DNA of 64,000 bases from NCBI GenBank assembly GCA_037367355.1, contig CM074705.1, positions 248,001 to 312,000 of the forward strand, read 5' to 3'. The notes below the pieces were generated by a model. The model was not told where the DNA came from. It ran no database searches and worked only from the letters and a program-made list of their open reading frames with translations. This DNA comes from Neoscytalidium dimidiatum (taxonomy: Eukaryota > Ascomycota > Dothideomycetes > Botryosphaeriales > Botryosphaeriaceae). The translations under genes were made by a program, and so were the position numbers. Below are positions 46,459 to 56,670 of this stretch, piece by piece. Each line of letters starts with the position of its first letter. The stretch's first letter is position 1.

Positions 46459-46939
46459 TCGATCTAATAACATTATAAAGCTTGCAAACGGAATTCAGCT
46501 GAAAACAATGCAATAGCGTCGCAAGCAGATCAGCTGGTAAGACAGGCTGCAGGCCAAAGAGTCTCTAATGATACCTCACTCTTGTTCCAAGACACTTACC
46601 TACGGCAAATCCCAGAGAATGGCAGCCGATGTCAGAAAAGTAACTGGTCAATCAGTGCATAGTCACCCAAGACTGTTGCTGTTAGACAGACTTTGCATCC
46701 ACCGAGGTTTATTAAGTAATAACGATGGGTTGAGCAATCGAAAGAGGTAGAATTAAATCCACTGCGTGATATTTAATTCTAAAAAGACAGTCAAGACATT
46801 AGAAGGGAAATTTTTGGGGAAAAAGACCAGGGAATCCGCATTTTTCTATCCCACCAATCCAGAAAACGCCAAGTAAGCCAAGGAGCTTACTACTCCAGCC
46901 CAGCAACGAGTCCATTCATATTCCATCAAGAAATTCCGG
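46459..46939. other. AT-rich convergent spacer before NSA2
   Basis: About 480 AT-rich bases containing no coding signal. It presumably holds the NSA2 3' UTR. Confidence 0.5.
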
Positions 46940-47944
46940 TTAGACGAGAAGCACGCTTGGTCATATGGTCAGTCTGGTAATAGAGAGTGCAACTGATGTT
47001 TCCACTTACGCATTTAGACAGCCATCATTCTCGGGATTATCTGCTAGAGTCAGCTTATGTGTCTAAGAGCAAAATGGTGAACTTACTCGTGATCTGTGCC
47101 CACCTGCCCCAAACGACCTTACCGGTAGTGGTGGTAAGACCCAAGTCGCTCACGTTAACCTCGATGATAGTACCCTTTGTAAGAACGCCGAGCTGAGTGT
47201 AAAGTTGCGTCTGAGGATTCTTCTTGACTGAAATTATAGGAAGTTGAACCGTAACGCCAAGTTCGGGATGTGTAACATTGGCTTTCTTGTACCTTCTCTG
47301 CATTAGCTATACAGCAGTTTGAGGCAGGGGAAAAAAAATGGAAAGGCGTGGCGTACCGGAGACCCATAGGCCTGATGAAGCGCTCGAACTTGACGGGTCT
47401 CCTGGTGAAGTCGGGTCCGACAAAGGTCGGCTTCGTAATCATACGCTTCCAGCCCTTCTGCTTCCTCTTTCCTGAGTTCACGACGGAAAATACCTCCTCT
47501 TCTGCTATGCCTCGGACTTTAGGCAGTGGGACGCTGAAGCGTGCAGCCTTCTCGGAGCGCTTTTGCTTAATCTGCGACGATAGAGCCTTGGCGTTGTTCT
47601 CGGTAGAACGGTCGAGGAGGTACTGGGGTAGGGGCGTGGTGGATGGCTCCTGAGCATCGGCGGTCTTGACGTTGCGCTCTTCCTTGGCTCGAATGGCCTT
47701 CTTCATCTGAATCTTCTCCTTACGGCGCTTCTCCTGGTAGAGTTTGGCGCGTAGACCCCGCAGGTTCTGGGCATCTTTGGAGTTCTGGTGACGCTCTCGA
47801 GCAGCGCGCTTGCGGACGCGTTCGTCATGGTCGAATCTACCGACAATATTTGTCAGTGGGATGGAGTCGCGCCGCTGGAGTTGGTTGCTTGTACCTTTTG
47901 CCGTGCAGTTTCTGCCAGCGCTCGATATATTCGTGCTGAGGCAT
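46940..47944 (-). CDS. nsa2: Ribosome biogenesis protein NSA2
   Basis: Nucleolar factor needed for pre-60S maturation. Five reverse-strand exons (47944-47895, 47836-47357, 47292-47087, 47040-47010, 46955-46940) sum to 783 nt, 260 residues, as expected for NSA2. Conserved text includes [59 protein letters not shown], and the end [19 protein letters not shown] followed by VLLV. The last coding exon is only 16 nt. It was placed by requiring the conserved VLLV end; the acceptor AAG/CGTGC fits. Confidence 0.95.
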
Positions 47945-49200
47945 GGTTGCTAAAGAATTGCGAAGGTGAGGGCGGTTGGTGAGGATGCGCCACTAAGCTT
48001 GGTTGTGAGGCACAGGTTCGAAGATTTCGACGGAGAAACCATTCCTCCGGCAGCTTATCTTATCAGCTGCCTCCGCCCCGGGGGCCTGTCCACGCCGCCA
48101 TCTGCATTTCGTTTGGCGGTTATACAACGGATTAATGAGTGCAATTCCTCGAATTTGAATCCAAACTCAGGGTTGAAAGCTGAAAGCGCTTTCGAAGGAC
48201 CTTTGGCCCAGACTGTGCTCGCCAAGTTGAAATAAATTACCATCTTCTCCAGATACTTAACTTGATCTAATGCCGACCTCCGTTTTCCTCTCTACGCTCT
48301 TCCATTACTCATCATCAACCAGCCAAGCCGCGCATAACCGATAATTTCCACAACTCTACGGATAGCGGGGATGAGATCATTAGCCAAAATTCGACGACGC
48401 CTCAAGAAGTAGGGTGCTGGCTCATCAATCGAGAAACAGCCTTGGTAGATACGTCGCATTCACTGCTTTACCCATCGAACACCCCCCCTCTTCTCCCTCC
48501 AAGCCATCCAGAACGCCCTCCCATCCTTCAAGCATACCCAAATTCGCAAACCCATTGCTGAGAAGACACATTCCTCTTGTTAAGATGTCTTTTTCTTCGA
48601 TGAGGCTATGGCATCTCCGATCGTGATTAGTGGATTGTTTTCAATGGTCAAGAGTGTTGCGGAAATGGCAGTGACTTTGACTACGTTGAAGGCCATCAGC
48701 ACGAAGAGAAGGCTGGTCGTGACATTAAGCCTGCACTGTCCAGGTAGCTTGTAATGCGGCGTAGCAGAGCAGCAGCGCTTCCTACGCCAATATCATTGGG
48801 CTGTTTCCGCAGACAATTGGGTACGGAGAATGAAACTATTTGTATCCATTGATTAATGAGGCTTCGCCCTGATACTAAACTAGGACTTTCTCGACTAGAG
48901 AACCTACGAGCTGGAGCAATAGACGCAAGATCCAATGCGAGCTCTTACAGCTAGGCGCATGCGACAACCATTTTGAAAGGTTGATCACACACTGTTCTCC
49001 TACACGACTGTAAGAAATACAGGCACCATGTCCAAGGAAACGAAAAGAGGAGCACACAAAAGCTAGACTCAGACGACAAAGACTTTTCTGTGGCATAAGG
49101 AGTTGATAATATACGACGGTCCAACAAGAGCGATTTGTTAACTCACTATTTTGAAGAAACACGCCCAGCAACGCGCATCTACAGATGGATCAGCTTCTCT
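47945..49200. other. Intergenic region with a possible small basic-protein gene
   Basis: About 1.25 kb between the NSA2 start (reverse) and the DHCR24-like stop (reverse). No strong gene. A two-exon frame at 48371-48626 is listed separately as a weak candidate. Confidence 0.4.
48371..48626 (+). CDS. Candidate 71-residue basic protein (weak)
   Basis: Joining 48371-48408 to 48449-48626 across a GTAGGG...GGTAG intron of 40 nt gives an ATG-started, phase-consistent frame. It begins MRSLAKIRRRLKKYVAF, has a Ser/Pro-rich middle (SSPSKPSRTPSHPSS) and a basic end. The intron is short and its branch site is poor. No homologue is recognised. It might be chance. Confidence 0.22.
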
Positions 49201-51043
49201 CTACTTCTCAGCGTGTTTATTCCACGTCGCATTCCGATGTTTCCAATACAACCCACTCTGAATCGCCTTCCTGATCGCATACACGCCACCCACCGGCCAA
49301 TAATCCAGCACCCTCCTCCCCCACCCGCCCTCCTCCTTGATCCTCTTCTCCGCCTCCACATCCACCTTCACCTTTTCGTACACGCTCGGCAAACCCTCCG
49401 CGCCGTACTTCTTCCGCAACGCCTCGTACCACTCGCGATTGTTGTACGTCCGCCAAAACTCGTCTTCGGTGTAGTACGTATGCGCGTAAAGCCACTTCAT
49501 GCCGCCCAGCTCGCGCAGCTTCGCCTCCAAATCGCGATTCAGATCCGCAAAGGCGTCGAAATCGTTCTGCGCGTGCTTCGGCGCCCAGCCCCACAGACCG
49601 ATGTTCAAGAGCGGCTTGAGCCGCGTCTCGGTCGTGCCGGCCTCCATGTTCGCGACCTCTTCGATCTCGTTCGGGTTGTTAGGGTGCATGGTGGGGAGGG
49701 GGCTCTGCTTGAGGGGGCAGAGCCAGAGGGGCCAGATGCCGAACTTGTCGGCCGTGTAGTCGACGAATTTCTCAGCCGTCGGGAAGGGCAGGGCCAGGTC
49801 CTGGACGACGTAGCGCTTGGCCTGGCCGCTGGCGTGCAGGGCGGCGTACAGCATGCGCGTGTGCAGGAAGTCGTCGAGCCACCAGCGCGTGAAGCTGTTG
49901 AAAGGGAAACGGAAGTACTCGAAGGCGGAGCGGCCGACCCAGAAGCCGCCGCGGTCGTAGCGGAAAAGGTATTCGGCGAGCGGGACGGCTTCGGTCTTCT
50001 TGCGGCCGGCCTTGATCTGGTCTTGGACGTGGAGGTAGAACCAGGGGTCTTTGGCGGAGCTAAATGTTTGGACGGGAGAGGTTGGTGATGGCTTGTTGGT
50101 AGCGCGACCTGTGATGATGGCGCCCTCGGTCTTGGAGAACAGGATACCGTCAACGTAGTCGTAGGTATCGGGGTCTTTGATCAACTGCTCGGACAGTTCG
50201 ACCGCCTCAGCCACGCTCGAGACTGGATGATAAGTCGTTTCAACGAACTTTTTGGCTTCCTTGAGCTGCAGCTCTACAAGTGTTGTCACACCGAACGTGC
50301 CAACAGCGCCAGCGGCACCGTGGAATAGATCTGGCATCTCAGTCGGCGAACATCTGACGACCTCTCCGTTGGCAAGGACCATTTCGACCCAGTTAATGGT
50401 CCTGTCGAAATAGCCGTACTTGAACGAGCTGCTTTCGCCAGAAGTACCAGAATACCCGCCACCAACAGTGATACCAGGGAACTCCATGATGACAGGAGGG
50501 ATTAGGCCGTACTTCATCGTCTCCTCAGCAAGGCGATCCATTGGAACATTTGGCTGAACTAGGGCAGTTCGGGACTCGACATCAACCTTGAGCACGTGCG
50601 AGAGACCACTGGTATCAATGAAGTTGGTCTTGCGTCTAGTGGCGGATTGGCGAGTACTGTTAGTTGAGCCGTGGGAAATACGGAACTTCTCTCCTCTTTC
50701 ATGGAAGTTGCGGACATCGGCGGAGATCTTTGCAACAGCCTTTGCGTGATCCTCTAACGATGGGGTTGATGTTGTTGAAGCTTCCAAAGATGAACGCGGA
50801 TATTGAGAGAAGTGGCGAGCATTTTGGCTAGCATTGCCATCTTGGGAAACACGTGCCGGCGGTGCAGGTCTTGGAAAGGTAGGTTGTAGCGGCAACTGCC
50901 TGAGGCTCGATCCAGCGCGTACTTCGCTTCAAGGTCAGTTTGCAGTAATTGGATTCTTGATGGATGCGATGAAGCATACGGGCCGATATCGGACGGAGAC
51001 CAGTGCGCGCAGAGCGTGCGCGCAAGGCAATTGGACTTGACAT
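49201..51043 (-). CDS. DHCR24-like FAD-dependent oxidoreductase (Delta24-sterol reductase family)
   Basis: FAD-binding PCMH-type protein related to DIMINUTO/DHCR24, which reduces sterol side-chain double bonds. The conserved core is on one long exon (50753-49201): FRISHGSTNSTRQS, NVPMDRLAEETMKYGLIPPV, then EFPGITVGGGYSGTSGESSS and KYGYFDRTINWVEMVLANGE. The last three segments match the flavin-binding region of DHCR24. The long open frame continues 5' of this but has no ATG there. A phase-consistent first exon 51043-50923 (MSSPIALRARSARTG) joined over a 169-nt intron gives 557 residues; this 5' end is tentative. Fungal ergosterol synthesis does not need a classic DHCR24, so the true substrate is open. 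Confidence 0.85.
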
Positions 51044-51614
51044 TTTTGCCCCGGTCGAGAAGGCGGAGAAGCTGCTGCGCGCTTCGAGAAATTCCCAGCC
51101 GAAGCTTGCGCTCAGACCAACCGGCTGACGTAATATTTTCCTTCGCCTGAGGCAACAAAGTAACAGCACCTGTGATTCGAAAAACTGGCGATTTCCACTG
51201 GAAAGAGGTCGTAGAGTGAATGAATCAGAGATCGTGCAAAATTATTGCCTTGGCCACTCACGACAGAACCTTACCCTTCAATGAAGGAAAGTAGCAGCGA
51301 CCTTGACGGATGCGTCACCTTCAAGGATCCACCAGTAACAGCACGCTGATATACAGACCTCTCCTCCCTTTCTGCGAATGCAACTGCCTCTCTGATCAAG
51401 GTCGTTCACAGAGTCGTTCCCTCGGCGAGTTGAGACCCGCTCATCAGAGCGCTAGAAGTTCGACGTCGACAGTCAAAGGCGAGTCCTTCCAACAAGGGAG
51501 AAACCATTCTACAGCAACTTCAACCACCACTCAAGACCGGGGATTGTGGGGTCGTCATGAGGCCTAGATCTCTGTGGGTTGTGCAAGCACCTGTCGCGTG
51601 ATGAGCCGAGCGCT
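51044..51614. other. Spacer between the DHCR24-like and NAA40 genes
   Basis: About 570 bases in tandem (reverse) orientation, containing the DHCR24-like promoter. No other feature is seen. Confidence 0.5.
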
Positions 51615-52340
51615 TCATCCCACGCTCTTGCTCATTATCATGTAAGATGGGACTTTGACCTTCCCGCCCCTCAACCTCTTAGGTGGCGGACTGAATTCAT
51701 CTTCACCGAAGCCGAGTTTTGTGTAGAAGGCCATTGCGGCGGTATTGCTTCTGAAACAGGTGAGCATGACCTTGTCCACGGCACCTTCAGAAGCGCAGTG
51801 TTCCACAACACGTATCAAGTGCGTCCCTAGCCCGCTGCCTCGATGCGCCTCAGCGAGATGGATCTCGTATATGTATATGACCGGGTAGTCGTCTTCGATG
51901 GTGAACATGAAAGAGACAAAAGCGACGATGTCTTCTTCGACGTCTTTCTCCTGCGGCCTAGATGGGTTTCCGTTGCGCGGATTTTCAGCATCTTTGACAG
52001 AGTCCATTTCGGACGTGCGATGTTTCCGAACAAGCAGGTACTGCATGTGGTCCTCTTTCATTTCGCGCTGCTTGTCTTTCGGATGCCAGCCTCGGGACGA
52101 GTTCTTGTAGTCAGCAGCGGACGTGGACTCGAGGAGCCTGAAGCAGGTCATGAGTTCGTCATCATTAAGAGCAGTGACAGGCTTGAGCGAGATTTCGTAG
52201 TCGCGATGTTGGAGCAGCGAGGACGAGGATGGGAAGAATCGGTCGGCGAAGGCAGCGGGCGAAAGAGCGTTGATCCTGTCGATGAGCTCCTCAGGTTGGG
52301 ATTTCGACCGCTTTAGCCTCTTCAGCAAGCCGCCAGGCAT
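51615..52340 (-). CDS. naa40: N-alpha-acetyltransferase 40 (NAA40/NAT4), histone H2A/H4 N-terminal acetyltransferase
   Basis: GNAT-fold enzyme that acetylates the N-terminal serine of histones H4 and H2A. I start it at MPGGLLKRLKRSK (ATG 52340), giving 241 residues. The frame is open further upstream to 52541, but that would run into the promoter shared with the LYRM2-like gene. The acetyl-CoA motif is AHRGSGLGTHLIRVVEH, preceded by the beta strand PVIYIYEIHLAE. Late conserved text is CFRSNTAAMAFYTKLGF. The segment DYKNSSRGWHPKDKQREMKE is characteristic of NAT4 proteins. It is a likely single-exon gene. Confidence 0.92.
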   Translation of the reverse strand: MPGGLLKRLKRSKSQPEELIDRINALSPAAFADRFFPSSSSLLQHRDYEISLKPVTALNDDELMTCFRLLESTSAADYKNSSRGWHPKDKQREMKEDHMQYLLVRKHRTSEMDSVKDAENPRNGNPSRPQEKDVEEDIVAFVSFMFTIEDDYPVIYIYEIHLAEAHRGSGLGTHLIRVVEHCASEGAVDKVMLTCFRSNTAAMAFYTKLGFGEDEFSPPPKRLRGGKVKVPSYMIMSKSVG

Positions 52341-52542
52341 GATGGCAGCGGCAACGGCAACGGCAGCGAAGCGTACGGGACAGGATCGGGGCGAGTGAAT
52401 AGACACGGTGGACGCGAAGACGCGTCGACGCGTGGTGGTGGGGAGGGCGGCCAAGCTCGACGGAGGTGCACGGACCTCGACGATGACGAGATGGACTTTG
52501 AAGCTTCCATACACTCCGTCTCTCGCTCTTCTTCCTACCATT
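52341..52542. promoter_or_regulatory. Divergent promoter of NAA40 and the LYRM2-like gene
   Basis: About 200 bases separate the two divergent ATGs. The region is GC-rich with no TATA box. Confidence 0.5.
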
Positions 52543-53078
52543 ATGCTCGTGTCCCGCCGCGGACTTTCCGTTCTGCAAATACGTAGCTATGCTGCCGCCG
52601 CTTCGAGGCCATCCAGGCTTGGTGGCCGGGTAAAGGGCCCTGCAATTGGCCTTGACCATGTAAATCGCATCGTTGCTGATCCGCAACGAGACTTACTAAA
52701 CTCCTACAGTTCATTCAGAGACAACGCGTGTTATCATTATGGAGAGACATAGTCAGAGCTCTCAACAGTACGTCTGACTTCTCAGTAGTGTCCGTGCTCT
52801 GGCTCACCCGCAAAGAAATCCCTCCTTCGCCGACTCGAGACGACCTACACCGCTACGCGAGATCTGAATTCGAGAGGAATCGAAACGTGTCGGATCTCGT
52901 AAGTTTCCTTGATTTCTCTGGGCGCACAATTGCTAATATCGGCCAAGACTCACATACGATACCTCATATCGGTATGCTTGCATGCCGCGCTCCTACAATC
53001 TTGAAAACTGATGACAAGCAGACCGGCAAGACCGAGTTTGACTCCATGAAGCGGTACATAGAAGAGCAGGCAGCATGA
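52543..53078 (+). CDS. LYRM2-like mitochondrial LYR-motif protein
   Basis: Small matrix LYR protein; relatives assist respiratory complex assembly through the acyl carrier protein. Five exons (52543-52659, 52710-52767, 52816-52898, 52948-52971, 53022-53078) sum to 339 nt, 112 residues. The N-terminus MLVSRRGLSVLQIRSYAAAA is a mitochondrial targeting signal. The LYR-type core is FIQRQRVLSLWRDIVRALN, where the motif reads LWR. It continues with RYARSEFERNRNVSDLTHIR and ends STGKTEFDSMKRYIEEQAA. Exon 4 is a 24-nt microexon. The intron before exon 2 has a TTACTAAAC branch-like site. The match to LYRM2 is by motif order and length. Confidence 0.88.
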
Positions 53079-54460
53079 TCCTCGTTCAATATAAAAAGAA
53101 AAGGTTCATGAAGCCATGCTGTTCCCCATCGCAAAGCTAAGACTGTATCAATGTACGGAGGAGGTACGATTTAATATAGAAACTAGTAGTCAAGCAATCA
53201 AAGAGCTTACCGAGCCTTCGGATAGTGCAAAACACGCCTATTCGATGGAAAATATGACTAATCAATATATGACACTTCACCTCTATCGTCCTAGAAACCT
53301 ACTTCCAGTCTTCCCGGCCTTCTCATCTCTGAAGCACGAACAAAATATGCTCTCTGCCTCTCATCGATTTGCTCTGTTCAAAGGTTAAGATACTAGTGTA
53401 GTTGTTAAGCAATATGTTACTTTAAATGTGATATCAGTTTGTTTATACCATTCCTTACCATCTTGGCAAGCTCCGATCTCCTGAAATGAAAATAAGGCGG
53501 CAATGCTCGACAGCAGACCACTCACCAAGACGTTTCCACACCAACGTAATGATCCTGGCACAGACATTACTGTCTGTGCTCACCATAGGTGTCTATCAGG
53601 AGACATAAGGTCCGGTAGATACCGTCGCTTTCCGGAGATGCCTATAGCGCCATGGAAACCTCCAGGATATCAAACCAGTGCCCACGACGTCTTACGAGGA
53701 AAGCCAAGGCACGAACTCCCAATTAGAAAGTTATGAAAAATTTTTATTGGCGTACATTTTACTGTAGACGGCGTACGCCGCTGCGGTCAAATCACGCGGT
53801 CAGGCGATACTAGGTGGTCGGTCCCGAGTCGGGTTAGCTTTAATACATCTTTTGGCTTTCATTGGTCAATAGGCCCATTGACTGTCTGTACTGTGTAGTC
53901 CTCGGTCGAATTCCTCATTTTTCTACATCTACGTCACGAACTTGTTCTCAGTCAATTTCCCCTCCTATAACCCAGGGGACTCACAGTAAGCATTACAGCT
54001 GCCTGATTTATCGTAGAAACCAAGTCGGTCCCACGTCTGCTTAACTGTTCTGAGTGGCCGGAGATCGATAACTTCTGTTGCATTGGCCAGCTTCTGTATG
54101 TCCTTCTCACTATACCTAATGTCTCGTTTTATGCGAAACAGGCGGCATTGGAGATTAATCCACGTCGAGTGCGGCCTATGCACACGTCCACCATAAGTCA
54201 TGGTTACATTTCCGCCACCACAGATTCTCGCAAGGATTCACCGATATGGTAAGACTAGTTCCCAAATGGTCCGTGTTGTCTTCAAGACCAACTAACGACG
54301 TAGAGATACGGGTACAACCGGTTCACTACGGAGTATGCAATCGTCCTTCCATACTAGGAATACACCTTTAAGAACCATAGGTTGAGGTGATTATTTGAAT
54401 TGGTACCACTTGTCAGATATCCAGCCAGTTCTGCACAGCGGGCCTCGGAAATCCGCCAAA
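53079..54460. other. AT-richer intergenic region
   Basis: About 1.4 kb with only short unsupported frames. It includes a 12-base perfect palindrome CGGCGTACGCCG at 53769-53780. Confidence 0.45.
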
Positions 54461-55571
54461 ATGAGACTTAGCAGTGTTTTCTCACTTTTCTCTGCCGCAG
54501 TTGTATGCGATGCATACAGGTTCCAAGCTGAGAACCTAACTGTTGCTGAACCAGTGAGCAACGTCTTTTTCATTCCCTTCTCAAAAGGCTGACGTAGACG
54601 TACCAGACAAACCTGCCAATCTTCTACACCTCTCCTCCTCGCAGATCCAGCGGCCACAAGGAAGCTCCTCGTTTTACTCGAGCTCCTTCCTGACCACGAC
54701 GGACGGACGGCAGTACATGGTCCTCTCGCACGTCCTTGTCACGTCCGCGCCCGAATCCTACGCCAGGAGCTCCATAATCGAGATCACCAACCCCACAAAC
54801 TACTGGTCGCACCTCGAATACCACCCCACCCCGACCACCCTGGCCTCCTCCACCGGCCAGCTCAACATCTCCTTCTCCAACTACGAATTCCGCGCCCTCT
54901 CCGACGACGGCTTCTCCCTCCTCCGCACCTCCACCACGACGCCCGCCTTCGCCTTCAACATCACCTTCGCCGCGACCTCGCCCCTCCTCCTCAACGCCGG
55001 CATCGGCACCTTCAGCTTCGGCACGAACGCGACCAACCAATGGAGCCTCCCCGCAGGCCGCACGGCCGGCACGCTCACGCTGAACGGCACGCAGCACGCG
55101 ATCGACGCGCGCAACTCGCTGACCTGGTACGACCGGCAGTGGGGCGCGGGCGCGCTGGCCGCCGGCAACTGGACGTGGCTGGAGCTGCACTTCGACGACT
55201 CGGACATCAAGGCCAGCGTGTGGGCCATCGACCAGCACCCGGGCGCCGGCGGCGTCGCCCCCTGGCGCTTCGCGACCATCCGCCACGGCGAAGACGCCCG
55301 CAACAGCGTCGTTGCGCACGCGCTGCTGCTGGACGCCGCGTCGACGTGGACGTCGCCGCGCTCGGGCATCGCGTATTCGACGAGGTGGACCCTGGACTTC
55401 GGGAACGGCGATGTCGTTGAGGTGGCGAGCGTGCGGGAGGATCAGGAGATTTATAGCGAGGAGGTGGTCTCGGACAGTGCGTACCAGGGCTTCGTTACCG
55501 TGGAGGGGACGTTCTTGGGGAAGCACAGGAAGGGGTTCGGCCTGGTGGAGCAGGTTGACACTCGGACGTAA
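54461..55571 (+). CDS. Secreted AttH/CrtC-type lipocalin-like protein (kievitone hydratase family)
   Basis: Two exons, 54461-54553 and 54645-55571, give 1020 nt, 339 residues. MRLSSVFSLFSAAVVCDA is a signal peptide. The family signature is SLTWYDRQWGAGALAAGNWT followed by WLELHFDD, seen in AttH/hydroxyneurosporene-synthase-like proteins, secreted kievitone hydratases and lipocalin-like pericyclases of fungal pathways. Other conserved text is GSSSFYSSSFLTTTDGRQY and YSTRWTLDFGNGDVVEV. Many N-glycosylation sequons (NIS, NIT, NAT, NGT, NWT) support secretion. Whether it hydrates, cyclises or binds a small molecule is unknown. The second exon is very GC-rich compared with its flanks. Confidence 0.85.
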
Positions 55572-56094
55572 GTTGTGGAAAGTCCGTTCATTTTCCTGAG
55601 GGCCACTGTGAGGGGAGCGCTGTGCCTTTTCGTATTGTGGCAAGCAGCTTTCGATTGTTCTCTATGACCGAGTAAGCATTCGGGAGTTGGAGCCACTTTG
55701 CACGTGGCGGATTATGCGCGGTGCGGCTCAATTCAACATCGGATTGTGGCACGTCGAGGAGTTCAACACTTCGTCTACTCTTTATTCTGTATTTATTCTG
55801 CCACAAAGCTTTTGAACTATATTTTTACATTATTTGTTCTTAAATATCACAGACTGTAGAGGCTAGTATTAAGTGAATATCATAAAAGGCTATAGGGATC
55901 GGCTGGAAGTGCGTCCACAAAGAGACAGAAGCTGAGTCAATAATAACGGAGGCGTCTCCCTTCGAATATTACCTTTAGATATGTGTATCAAAGACCTAGG
56001 AACACCAGGCCGTAAAGATACTCAGTGTAGTGTCTGAGTGCATACAAACTTGCATATATAAATTTTTAGGGTGAGTTTTGCCTCAACAATCACA
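55572..56094. other. AT-rich spacer upstream of tRNA-Pro
   Basis: No coding frame. Near its end TATATAAA (about 56055-56062) sits roughly 33-40 bases before the tRNA 5' end, where fungal Pol III genes often have a TATA-like element. A CAACAA stretch near 56083-56088 suits a Pol III start. Confidence 0.55.
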
Positions 56095-56246
56095 GGTCTT
56101 GTGGTCTAGTGGTATGGTAAGTTTGACCTTAAAATTCAAGTGAGAACCTCGAAACATCATTACTAACAATAATGCAATAGATTCTCGCTTAGGGCTTACC
56201 CTGAGTAGCTTGCGAGAGGCCCCGCGTTCGATCCGCGGCAAGACCC
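56095..56246 (+). tRNA. tRNA-Pro(AGG) with a D-arm insert and a standard anticodon-loop intron
   Basis: Acceptor stem GGTCTTG (56095-56101) pairs perfectly with CAAGACC (56239-56245). The anticodon arm is CTCGC / loop TTAGGGT / GCGAG, with anticodon AGG at 56191-56193. The T arm is CCGCG / TTCGATC / CGCGG. A standard tRNA intron of 16 nt lies at 56195-56210, right after the base 3' of the anticodon; its CCCT can pair with AGGG of the anticodon loop. A 64-nt insert interrupts the D arm at 56117-56180. With both removed the tRNA is 72 nt and well formed. The A box (TGGTCTAGTGG) and B box (GTTCGATCC) are intact. It decodes CCU and, with inosine, other CCN codons. Confidence 0.93.
56117..56180 (+). 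other. Spliceosomal-intron-like insert within the tRNA-Pro D arm
   Basis: The insert begins GTAAGTTT, contains TACTAAC at 56161-56167 and ends GCAATAG, so it has the textbook 5' splice site, branch site and 3' splice site with a 13-nt branch-to-acceptor spacing. It sits between the last G of the D loop/stem (56116) and ATTCTCGC. Exact excision restores a normal tRNA-Pro D arm. It is AT-rich, unlike the tRNA. Confidence 0.85.
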
Positions 56247-56250
56247 GTTC

Positions 56251-56255
56251 TTTTT
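56251..56255 (+). terminator. Pol III terminator of tRNA-Pro
   Basis: A run of five T residues begins four bases after the discriminator base. This is the expected termination signal for RNA polymerase III. Confidence 0.8.
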
Positions 56256-56670
56256 GCTTTTGCTAGTCTTGTGCAAGAGGACTGCGTTGTTGAGGTTTTG
56301 TAATGGGGAAATTTTTTTGTGGCGCGCTCGGGCCGTGCCTCAGGGGTTGCCGAGGTCAGGCTGTGTGTCGGCTAGTACGTGGGGAGCTCGGGATGTGTAG
56401 TGAGAAGAGAAAGGTCAGCTGCGGGAATGAAGAAACTTAGGAGATCATTCATAGACGACGGTGTGTATGGGAAAATATAATCGATTCAGTTACACTAATG
56501 GCAGGCAACATGGCGCTGTTTATAAGCACGACGTGCAACGAACCCAGAGCCTTTGCCAACACGCCGACTCTACCCATGCAAGTGCGCTTGAATAAATCCA
56601 CGCTGCCCTCTTTAAAGATATAATGTAAAGATGCTGTGGTCTGTATTGTGCATTGTTTTCCCCATCAAGC
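56256..56670. other. Spacer between tRNA-Pro and the epoxide hydrolase pseudogene
   Basis: About 400 bases with no coding feature. It includes the 3' flank of the broken hydrolase. Confidence 0.5.

Noticed and set aside
49135..50088. 317-codon forward frame
   Set aside because: Antisense to the DHCR24-like gene, Leu/Arg/Val-rich composition typical of shadow frames.
53769..53780. 12-base perfect palindrome CGGCGTACGCCG
   Set aside because: Isolated, with no partner copy or gene start nearby; kept only as a note.
54624..55643. 339-codon reverse frame
   Set aside because: Antisense to the AttH-like exon; Gly/Arg/Glu-rich with no motifs.
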